From: Pseudomonadota bacterium
GTDB taxonomy: Bacteria > Pseudomonadota > Alphaproteobacteria > Sphingomonadales > Sphingomonadaceae
NCBI GenBank assembly: GCA_023391375.1
Contig: JAEWBB010000016.1
Location: 55,463-119,462, forward strand
Reading direction: 5' to 3'
DNA: 64,000 nt
Part shown: positions 27,034-34,251 of the stretch, piece by piece
How positions within the stretch are numbered: position 1 is the stretch's first letter
How the letters are laid out: each line of letters begins with the position of its first letter
Translations under genes and position numbers: made by a program
The notes under the pieces: model-generated
The model's input: the letters and a program-made list of their open reading frames with translations, nothing else
Databases searched by the model: none
Told to the model about the DNA's origin: nothing

Positions 27034-29928
27034 TTAGCCGCGTTCCGGCGCCGGGGTCGGCGGCGGCGGCACCGGGCAGGTGTCGGTCGCCAGGACCACC
27101 GAACCGTCCGAGCAGGTCTGCGTCGCAGGCGCCGGGACTTCCGGCGGCGGCGGCGGCAGGACCGGCGCGGGCGGCGGCGGGACGGCCCGGTCGATGTTTG
27201 GCTTGAACGTGAAGCCGGCAACGAAGCGGCGGCCGTACGTCTGGTACTTCATGAACGCCAGCGGATCGACTTCCGGCAGGGTCGTCGCCTGGCGGGTATT
27301 GGTCAGGTTCTGGCCCTGCAGGTAGACCGACAGGCCACGCATCGACGACGTATCCGGGAAGTCGTAGCCGACCTGGGCGTCATACACGGTTTCGCCGAGC
27401 ACTTCCTGGGCCTGCGGGTTACCGTCGAAGTCGACGAAGTCGCCGCGGAACGACGAGCGGTAGCGCATGCTGCCGCGCAGGCTGAAGCCGCTGTTCTCGT
27501 AGAAGGCGGTCAGGTTGGCGACCCACTTCGAGTAACCGGCGATCGGTGCCTCGTTGCCGTAGAAGTCCTTCACCTTCGACTTGGTGTAACCCGCGCCGCC
27601 GGTGATGCCGAAGCCCGACAGGGCCGGCGAGAAGACTTCGAACGGCAAGGTGCCGGCGAATTCCGCGCCGTACATGTTACCGCCCTTGGTGTTGACCTGG
27701 CCGCTGTAGGTGCCTTCTGTCGGCGTGTTGGCCGGCGCGTTGGGCGGCAGCGGATAGCCGGTGTAGTCGAACGCGGTCACGCCGCTGGCGATGTAGCGGT
27801 CGATCTTCTTGTAGAAGGTCTGGAGCGCGACGTAGCCCTTCGAGCCGAAATATTTCTCGACGTTGAGGTCGACCGCGCTCGCGCGATACGGACGAAGCAG
27901 CGGGTTGCCGCCGCCGCCGCTGAGGATCTGCTTCGTCGTGTCGTAGCTGTAATCCTGCGTTGCGCGCATGTCGGGAAGCCGCGGCCGCATCTGCTCGCGT
28001 GCCGCCGCGAAGCGGACGACGACGTCATTCGGCATGCGGAACGACAGGTTCATGCTCGGCAGGATCGTCCAGTACTTGTCGCCGCTGGTGACCAGCGCCG
28101 GCGTGCCGCCGACGAAGGCGAAGCCGGTCGAGCTTTGGTCCGCGTGAACCGCCTGGACGCCGATGTTGCCGGTCAGCTGGGTCGTGCCGAGGTCGGCCTT
28201 GATCACGCCCATGATGTACGGGGTGAACAGCTTCTCCTTGACGTCGTAGGCCTTGCGCCGGGCGCGATCGAGGGTCGTCGCATCGGTGTACTCGTCGAGC
28301 ACGCCCGCACCGACCAGCTCACGCGGGTCGTAGGTGACGATCGGGCCGATGCCGCGGTCCATCGTGACCGAGCTCAGGAGCAGGTCGCTCGGCACCGCGG
28401 CGGTGAGCGCGCCGTTGGCCGGGATCAGATAGGCTTCGTCAGCCACCAACTGCTTCTGGCGGTCGATGTAGCTGGCGCCGACCTTGACCGCGTCGAGGAA
28501 GCCGCCGAACTCGCGCTCGATCTCGGCGCGAGCCTGCTTCAGGTCGTCCTTTTCGTGGCGAATCTTGTGGTAGCCGGCCTGGTTGACGCTGCCGCCCCAA
28601 CCATGAAGGTCGGTGAGCACGAACACCGACGGGTCCGAATAGTCGAGGCCCGGAGTGAACGTCGGCCCCTTGTCCGACCACTGGAAGCTGATGTTGTCCG
28701 ACGGACCGGTCTGGTGATAGCCCGAGCCGAGCGTCGTCTCGATGCTGTTGTCGGTGCGGTCGGTCTTCGAGAAGCTGAGGTCGAGGAACGCCTTCCAGCC
28801 GTTGTGACCGTCGTACGCCGTGTTCCAGCCGACCGAATAGAGGTCCGCGTCGCGATCGACGGCGTAGTTTTCGACGTTGGCATACACACCGTTGAACGTG
28901 CCGCCGGTCACCAGGCCGCCGTCGAACTGCGGGTTGGTCAGCGTCGAGAAGCCCCAGGCCGGGAAGTCGGGGAATTCGAAGCCGCGCTGGTTCACGTGCT
29001 CCTTGAAGTTCGAATAGAAGCCGTCGACCGTCATGGTCAGGCTGTCGCTGAGCCGGCCCTGCACCGTGCCGTTGAGGCCGAGGCGCTTCAAGTTGCTCGA
29101 TTCGACCCAGGTCTTCACGCCAGTGGTCAGGCTGTGGTCGGCGTCGAACTTGTCGTAGCCCCAGGCATTCCAGTCGCGGGTCTGGTACGGCTCGTCGGTA
29201 TAGGACGCCGACAGCGCGACGCCGACGCTGTCATCGGCGAATTGGTCGACGTAGGTGCCATAGACGCGGTAGCCGAAGCGGTTGCTGTCCGGCTGGAGCT
29301 TCTGGTCGACGACCGTGCCGCGCGCACCGACCGCGAGAACGCGCTTGCCGGCGTCGAGCGGACGGATGGTGCGCAGGTCGATGGTGCCGACAAGGCCCTG
29401 GCTGGTGAGGTCGGCCTGCGGCGACTTGTACACGACGACCTGGTTGAGGATTTCCGACGGGAACTGGTCGAATTCGACCGCGCGGCTGTCGTTGGTGGTG
29501 GTCTGCTCGCGCCCGTTCAGCGTGGTGATCGAGAAGTCCGGACCGAAGCCGCGGATCGAGATGATGTTGGCGCGACCGGCGGCGCGCTGGGCCGACAGGC
29601 CGGGCAGGCGGGCGATCGATTCGCCGATGCCGTTGTCCGGCAGCTTACCGATGTCTTCGGCGTTGACCGCCTCGACGATCGCATCGCTGCGCTTCTTGGT
29701 CGCCGTGGCGCCGCGAAGCGCGGCTCGGAAGCCGGTGACAACGATCGTGTCTTCCTTCGTCGGCGCGGCCTCGGCGGCCGAGGCGTCGGCGCTGTTCGGC
29801 TGGGTCGACGCGGTCGGTTCGGCCTGCGCGTCGGTGGTCGTCGCGTCCTGCGCGAACGCGGGCGACGCCGCCATCAGTGCAAATGGGCTGGCCGCCATCA
29901 TCAGCCAGCGCGAGCTGCGAATTTTCAT
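27034..29928 (-). CDS. TonB-dependent receptor (Xanthomonas/Caulobacter type), probable maltodextrin receptor, with Pro-rich tail
   Basis: 964-residue outer-membrane receptor. A signal peptide ends at SPAFAQ. A TonB-box-like DTIVVTGFR lies at about 60-68 and a plug domain follows (DIGKLPDNGIGESIARLPG, SIRGFGPDFS). The long barrel's last strand appears to be GRRFVAGFTFKP. The protein then continues for 54 residues of proline-rich sequence containing a TQTCSDGSVVLATDTCP segment with two cysteines, which is unusual after a receptor's closing strand. It heads the operon of glycosidases, so maltodextrin uptake is likely, as for Caulobacter MalA. Confidence 0.9.
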   Translation of the reverse strand: MKIRSSRWLMMAASPFALMAASPAFAQDATTTDAQAEPTASTQPNSADASAAEAAPTKEDTIVVTGFRAALRGATATKKRSDAIVEAVNAEDIGKLPDNGIGESIARLPGLSAQRAAGRANIISIRGFGPDFSITTLNGREQTTTNDSRAVEFDQFPSEILNQVVVYKSPQADLTSQGLVGTIDLRTIRPLDAGKRVLAVGARGTVVDQKLQPDSNRFGYRVYGTYVDQFADDSVGVALSASYTDEPYQTRDWNAWGYDKFDADHSLTTGVKTWVESSNLKRLGLNGTVQGRLSDSLTMTVDGFYSNFKEHVNQRGFEFPDFPAWGFSTLTNPQFDGGLVTGGTFNGVYANVENYAVDRDADLYSVGWNTAYDGHNGWKAFLDLSFSKTDRTDNSIETTLGSGYHQTGPSDNISFQWSDKGPTFTPGLDYSDPSVFVLTDLHGWGGSVNQAGYHKIRHEKDDLKQARAEIEREFGGFLDAVKVGASYIDRQKQLVADEAYLIPANGALTAAVPSDLLLSSVTMDRGIGPIVTYDPRELVGAGVLDEYTDATTLDRARRKAYDVKEKLFTPYIMGVIKADLGTTQLTGNIGVQAVHADQSSTGFAFVGGTPALVTSGDKYWTILPSMNLSFRMPNDVVVRFAAAREQMRPRLPDMRATQDYSYDTTKQILSGGGGNPLLRPYRASAVDLNVEKYFGSKGYVALQTFYKKIDRYIASGVTAFDYTGYPLPPNAPANTPTEGTYSGQVNTKGGNMYGAEFAGTLPFEVFSPALSGFGITGGAGYTKSKVKDFYGNEAPIAGYSKWVANLTAFYENSGFSLRGSMRYRSSFRGDFVDFDGNPQAQEVLGETVYDAQVGYDFPDTSSMRGLSVYLQGQNLTNTRQATTLPEVDPLAFMKYQTYGRRFVAGFTFKPNIDRAVPPPPAPVLPPPPPEVPAPATQTCSDGSVVLATDTCPVPPPPTPAPERG

Positions 29929-30060
29929 GATTGTCCCCTCCGTGCCCCCGGTTCCTGCCGGCCGGCTGTTTTCGAAACTGGTGTCTTGCGGGCCTTAGCC
30001 CTCTCCCATCTTCCAGATTATCAAAGCTTTTCGGGAGGGGAACGGGAGTGGCGGCTATAC

Positions 30061-30068
30061 ATACGTAT
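30061..30068. promoter_or_regulatory. candidate LacI-family operator (palindrome ATACGTAT)
   Basis: A perfect 8-base palindrome with central CG lies in the 164-base divergent gap, 24 bases before the LacI gene and about 130 bases before the receptor gene. The wider element TACATACGTATTCA resembles a site in the other transporter promoter region at 14586-14599. Autoregulation and control of the dextrin operon are inferred. Confidence 0.45.
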
Positions 30069-30092
30069 TCAGTCCGCTAGAGTCGGAAGCGC

Positions 30093-31106
30093 ATGCGCCG
30101 ACCCACTTCGTTCGACATCGCCGCCCTGGCCAATGTGTCGCAACCGACGGTGTCGCGCGCGCTCAGCGGAAGCCCGTCGGTCAGCGAAGCGACCCGCGCC
30201 CGCGTCCTCGCCGCGGCCGAACAGCTCAATTACAAGGTCGACAAGAATGCTTCCGGGCTTCGCACCCGACATTCGCGGACGATCGCGCTGTTGTTCTTCG
30301 AGGACCCGACACCCGACGACACGCTGATCAACCCGTTCTACCTGTCGATGGTCGGGGCGATGACACACGCCTGTGCCAAGCATCGCTACGACCTCTTGAT
30401 CAGCTTCCAGCAGCTGTCGGGCGACTGGCATGTCGATTACGAGGACAGCCGCAAGGCGGACGGCATCCTGTTGCTGGGATATGGCGATTACGTCGCGGCC
30501 CAGCCCCGGCTCGAGCAATTGGTCGAACAAGGCACCCACTTCGTGCGCTGGGGCGCCGCACGGGTGGGCCAGGTTGGCACCACCGTCGGCTCGGACAATG
30601 AGCAGGGCGGTTATCTTGCCGGCCGCCACCTGATCGAACGCGGCCGCCGGCAGATCGCGTTCCTGGGAACGATCGGTGACGGTGCGCCCGAATTCCGTGA
30701 GCGGTGGAACGGCTTCTCGCGCGCGATGAACGAAGCCGGGCAGGTTGCCGACCCCGCGCTTCGCGTCGATGCCGAACCGACCGAAGAGGCCGGCCGCGCG
30801 GCGACCCAGGCGCTACTCGATCGAGGCGCCGCATTCGACGCCATCTTCGCGACCAGCGATTTTGCGGCAATCGGCGCCTTGCGTGCTTTGCACGAAGCCG
30901 GACGGCGGGTGCCCGACGATGTCGCCATTGTCGGGTTTGACGATGTCGCCGCCGCGCGCCTGTCCGAACCGGCGCTGACCACTGTTGCGCAAAACCCTCG
31001 CCGTGCCGGTGAAGCGCTGATCGAAGCGCTGATCGCGCGGATCGAGGAGCGTGACACCGCCAACGTCCTGTTGCCGGTCTCGCTAGTGGTTCGCGGGTCC
31101 AGTTGA
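30093..31106 (+). CDS. LacI-family transcriptional regulator of the dextrin locus
   Basis: 337-residue repressor. An N-terminal helix-turn-helix (SFDIAALANVSQPTVSRALSG) with the hinge helix follows the LacI pattern, then a periplasmic-binding-protein-like sensor domain (IALLFFED, GFDDVAAARL). It is divergent from the TonB receptor operon, the arrangement seen for malI/malR genes in Caulobacter-type loci. The ligand is probably maltose or another dextrin-derived sugar. A palindrome just upstream suggests it represses itself. Confidence 0.92.
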   Translation: MRRPTSFDIAALANVSQPTVSRALSGSPSVSEATRARVLAAAEQLNYKVDKNASGLRTRHSRTIALLFFEDPTPDDTLINPFYLSMVGAMTHACAKHRYDLLISFQQLSGDWHVDYEDSRKADGILLLGYGDYVAAQPRLEQLVEQGTHFVRWGAARVGQVGTTVGSDNEQGGYLAGRHLIERGRRQIAFLGTIGDGAPEFRERWNGFSRAMNEAGQVADPALRVDAEPTEEAGRAATQALLDRGAAFDAIFATSDFAAIGALRALHEAGRRVPDDVAIVGFDDVAAARLSEPALTTVAQNPRRAGEALIEALIARIEERDTANVLLPVSLVVRGSS

Positions 31107-31167
31107 ACGCGCGCGCGTACGCGCGAGGCGAGGCAGCGCCCGGAAGAAATTGTCGATTGGCGGAAAA

Positions 31168-31242
31168 TGGAGCGGGCGAAGGGATTCGAACCCTCGACCC
31201 CAACCTTGGCAAGGTTGTGCTCTACCCCTGAGCTACGCCCGC
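31168..31242 (-). tRNA. tRNA-Gly (anticodon GCC)
   Basis: On the minus strand the sequence folds as a cloverleaf. The acceptor stem is GCGGGCG/CGCCCGC, the D arm contains AGCTCAGGGGTAGAGC, the anticodon stem-loop is CAACC-TTGCCAA-GGTTG with anticodon GCC, and the T arm is GAGGGTTCGAATCCCTT. The 3' CCA is encoded. It reads glycine GGC/GGU codons. Confidence 0.97.
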
Positions 31243-31356
31243 TCGTGATGGCGGACCGGGCGAATCCCCGGTCGGGTGAGGGGGCACCTAGCGGGGCCTT
31301 TTGCCCCGCGCAAGCCCCTGCTTGCCGCACTCCGGCCCGAAGCCCATATGAGGGCC

Positions 31357-32283
31357 ATGAGTGACAGTCCCGCCAGCATGGCGACCCTCGGCATGAGCGA
31401 CCAGGAAAAGGAAGCCGTCGAACGGCTTCGCCGCGACGTTATCGAACCGTCGATGAAGAAGCTTGTCCTGCTCGATTTCTGGGCCGACTGGTGCGAGCCG
31501 TGCAAGCAGTTGGGCCCGGTCATCGAAGCGGTTGCCGCCGACTATGCGTCCAAGGGCGTCGTGCTGGTGAAGATCGACGTCGAGGCCGACAAGATCATCG
31601 CGGCGCAGTTCCAGATCCGGTCGATCCCGACCGTCTACGCCTTTTTCCAGGGCCAGCCGGTGGCCGACCTCACCGCCTATCGCACCGACGGGCAGCTGCG
31701 CCGGGTGTTGGACCAGCTTCTCGCCCAGCTGCCGGTCGAAAGCGATGCCAAGGACCTGGCCGCCGAGCTCGAGCCGCTGATCGAGGAAGGCCAGGCCCTG
31801 CTCGATTCCGGGAACAGCGCGGCGGCCGAGCCGATCTTCGCCGACATCGTCGCGCGCGACCCCGCCAACCCGGTGGCACTGGGCGGGCTGGCCCGCGCGA
31901 TGATCGCGGCGGGCCGGACCGAAGAGGCGCACGCGTTGCTCGACAGCCTCGATGCCGAGATCGCGGCCACCGCGCCGATCGGTCGCGCCAGGGCGGCGCT
32001 CGACGTCATGGCGGCACCGGCCACCGACACGAGCGCCGAAGAAGCGCGGCTTTCCGCCAATCCCGACGATCATGAGGCGCGGTTCGCGATCGCCAACGCG
32101 AAGATGGCGGCAGGCGACCGTGACGGAGCGGCCGAGGCGCTGCTCGACATCATCGCCCGCGACAAGGACTGGAACGAGGCCGCCGCCAAGGCTCGCCTGC
32201 TGCAATTGCTGGAGGCGGCAGGGTTCGAAGACCCGTGGGGCCGCGGCGTGCGTCGCCGCCTGTCGGCGCTGCTGTTCACATGA
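31357..32283 (+). CDS. ybbN: thioredoxin-domain/TPR protein (YbbN/CnoX-like)
   Basis: 308 residues: an N-terminal thioredoxin domain with LLDFWADWCEPCK (Cys46, Cys49), cis-Pro in IRSIPTVY, then a helical TPR-like C-terminal domain from about residue 125. This architecture is the YbbN/CnoX co-chaperone family, which protects proteins from oxidative and heat aggregation. Unlike E. coli YbbN, both active-site cysteines are kept, so oxidoreductase activity is possible. The start at 31357 is MSDSPASM; earlier in-frame ATGs are less well placed. The next gene overlaps its stop. Confidence 0.86.
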   Translation: MSDSPASMATLGMSDQEKEAVERLRRDVIEPSMKKLVLLDFWADWCEPCKQLGPVIEAVAADYASKGVVLVKIDVEADKIIAAQFQIRSIPTVYAFFQGQPVADLTAYRTDGQLRRVLDQLLAQLPVESDAKDLAAELEPLIEEGQALLDSGNSAAAEPIFADIVARDPANPVALGGLARAMIAAGRTEEAHALLDSLDAEIAATAPIGRARAALDVMAAPATDTSAEEARLSANPDDHEARFAIANAKMAAGDRDGAAEALLDIIARDKDWNEAAAKARLLQLLEAAGFEDPWGRGVRRRLSALLFT

Positions 32284-32912
32284 TGGGCAGCGATCCCGCC
32301 CGGATCCCGATTTTCCCCTTGGCCGGGGCCATCCTATTTCCGCGCGCCCAACTGCCGCTGCACATTTTCGAGGACCGTTACCGCGACATGGTGCGCGACG
32401 CCGTCGCCGGACAAGGGCGGATCGGCATGGTGCAGCCTTCGGGAACGGGCGACCCGGCACCGCTCTACCAGGTCGGCTGCCTCGGCGAGATTGTCGGCAT
32501 GGAAGAACTGGCCGACGGCCGTTTCAACATCGTGTTGCAGGGTTCGCACCGTTTCCGGCTGATCGCCGAGCGCGACCTCGGCACGGCCTACCGGCAGGCC
32601 GATGTCGACCTTGCCGCTCTTGACGATTCCGACCCCGACCCGCTGCCCCTCGCCCTGCGCAGCGCGGTCGAGCAGGAAGCTCGATTGTTCGGCGATGCGC
32701 TGGGCATCGCGGTCGACTGGAACGCCGTCGCGCAGCTCGACGATGAATTGCTTGTCAACGCCATCGCCCAGGTTGCGCCGTTCGACACCGGCGCCAAGCA
32801 GGCGCTGCTCGAGGCGCCGTTGCTCAAGGACCGGGCTGACCTCGCCATCCAGCTGATGCAGTTCCAGCGCCTCGCGCCGGGCGGCGCGGACATGGGCCAG
32901 ACAGTCCAGTAA
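32280..32912 (+). CDS. LON-peptidase substrate-binding (LON-N) domain protein
   Basis: 210 residues forming a stand-alone Lon N-terminal domain (PF02190), with IPIFPLAGAILFPRAQLPLHIFE and DRYRDMV near the start and RFNIVLQGSHRFRL in the middle. There is no ATPase or protease domain. Homologues often lie next to YbbN-like genes in alphaproteobacteria, as here with a 4-base overlap. A link with protein quality control is likely but unproven. Two adjacent ATGs (32280 and 32283) are possible starts. Confidence 0.88.
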   Translation: MMGSDPARIPIFPLAGAILFPRAQLPLHIFEDRYRDMVRDAVAGQGRIGMVQPSGTGDPAPLYQVGCLGEIVGMEELADGRFNIVLQGSHRFRLIAERDLGTAYRQADVDLAALDDSDPDPLPLALRSAVEQEARLFGDALGIAVDWNAVAQLDDELLVNAIAQVAPFDTGAKQALLEAPLLKDRADLAIQLMQFQRLAPGGADMGQTVQ

Positions 32913-32916
32913 TTTC

Positions 32917-34137
32917 TTAGATGGGGAGCCCGCGCAGGAGCAGCGGCAGGTCGCCGCTGGTGCCGCGCGCTTCGGCGGTCAGCCGGTCCTTGAGCGGACC
33001 GATCCGATTGACCAGCCCCATGCCGAAACGCCTGACGGCAGACGCGGTTTTGCCCGGCACGCCGTACAGCCGGGTCAGGCCATCGGTGGCGAGGCTGACC
33101 ATGAAAGTATCTAGGCTGCGCCAGCGCTGGTAGCGCGCCATCAGTTGAGCATCGCCGAGGTCGAGCCCGAGCCGCTTGCCCTCGACCAGTACCTGCGCCA
33201 GCGCGGCGACATCGCGGTAGCCGACATTGACACCCTGGCCGGCGATCGGGTGCATCGCGTGCGCCGCATCGCCGATCAACGCCAGTCGGTGTCCCGTGAT
33301 CTGCGCCGCGTGGTGGAAACCCAGCGGGAAGGTGGAGCGCGGCGCGAGCAGGCGCACCTTGCCGAGGAAGCCGCCCATCGCCGCCTCGGCTTCGGCCGCG
33401 AAGTCCGCTTCGGCCAATGACGTCAGGCCCGCTTCGTCACCCTTCGGCACCGACCAGACGATCGCCGAGCGATGCGTGCCGTCGGCCGCATCGTTCATCG
33501 GCAGCAGTGCGAACGGCCCGGCCGGATAGAAAATCTCATAGGCGACATGGCCGTGCGAGCGCTCATGACCCAAAACCGACACCACCGCGGAATGGTCGTA
33601 GCTCCACCGGGCGAGGCGGATGCCTTCCGCTTCCCGCGTCGGCGAATTGCGACCCTCCGCCGCGACCAGCAGCTGGGCACGGATGACGTCACCATTGTCG
33701 AGCGTCGCGGTCACGCCAAAGTCGTCGCGCACGACTTTTGCCGGCTTGCGGCCGTAGCGCAGGTCGATGTGCTTGCCGGCACGGGTCCGCGCTACGAGAG
33801 CGGCGCGAAGGTGGCGGTTCTCGTGCATGAAGCCGAGCGGTTCGTCGTCGCCCTCCCCAGGTTCGAAAGCCAGGCCGCCGGGGGCGAGGCCGTCGGACAC
33901 CTGGATGGTGCGGATCGGGCAGCCCGGCTCCGGGAAATGCGCGCTGATGCCGACGGTATCGAACATCCTCATGCTGCTCGACGAAACCGCGCTGGTCCGG
34001 CCGTCGAACGCGCCGTCCCATGTCGACGGGTCGGCGGGATCGATCACCGCCGAGGTCAGGCCCGACGAATCGAGCGCAGCGGCCAGCGCCAGGCCGACCA
34101 GCCCGCCGCCAAGAATGAGGACGTCGACCTGTTGCAT
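32917..34137 (-). CDS. ubiH: UbiH/UbiF/Coq6-family FAD-dependent hydroxylase (ubiquinone biosynthesis)
   Basis: 406-residue flavin monooxygenase that hydroxylates the ubiquinone ring. It shows the FAD motif VLILGGGLVGLALAAAL, the DG motif region LLVAAEGRNSPTR, and RLALIGDAAHAMHPIAGQGVN. The family includes UbiH, UbiF, UbiL and UbiM, which act on different ring positions and cannot be separated by eye, so the symbol is approximate. It converges on the LON-domain gene with 4 bases between stops and is divergent from ftsK. Confidence 0.87.
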   Translation of the reverse strand: MQQVDVLILGGGLVGLALAAALDSSGLTSAVIDPADPSTWDGAFDGRTSAVSSSSMRMFDTVGISAHFPEPGCPIRTIQVSDGLAPGGLAFEPGEGDDEPLGFMHENRHLRAALVARTRAGKHIDLRYGRKPAKVVRDDFGVTATLDNGDVIRAQLLVAAEGRNSPTREAEGIRLARWSYDHSAVVSVLGHERSHGHVAYEIFYPAGPFALLPMNDAADGTHRSAIVWSVPKGDEAGLTSLAEADFAAEAEAAMGGFLGKVRLLAPRSTFPLGFHHAAQITGHRLALIGDAAHAMHPIAGQGVNVGYRDVAALAQVLVEGKRLGLDLGDAQLMARYQRWRSLDTFMVSLATDGLTRLYGVPGKTASAVRRFGMGLVNRIGPLKDRLTAEARGTSGDLPLLLRGLPI

Positions 34138-34251
34138 CGCCGCCTCCTACCGTGCGGTTCGTCGCTTGGCGAGGGCATGGCTGCTTGACCGGCGAGTCCC
34201 CGCCAAGGCATGATTCCGCACCGAGACACTTTTCACCCGGGGGATGACGTC

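Noticed and set aside
28135..30327. A 730-codon plus-strand frame antisense to the TonB receptor
   Set aside because: Shadow of the receptor; it also runs into the LacI gene in another frame and has no recognisable domain.
31112..31125. Palindrome CGCGCGTACGCGCG after the LacI gene
   Set aside because: No T-tract on either strand and such GC runs arise easily in this base composition; function cannot be supported.
31291..31309. Hairpin GCGGGGC-CTTTT-GCCCCGC between tRNA-Gly and ybbN
   Set aside because: The T-run lies in the loop, not after the stem, so it does not look like a terminator; no further structure supports an RNA gene.
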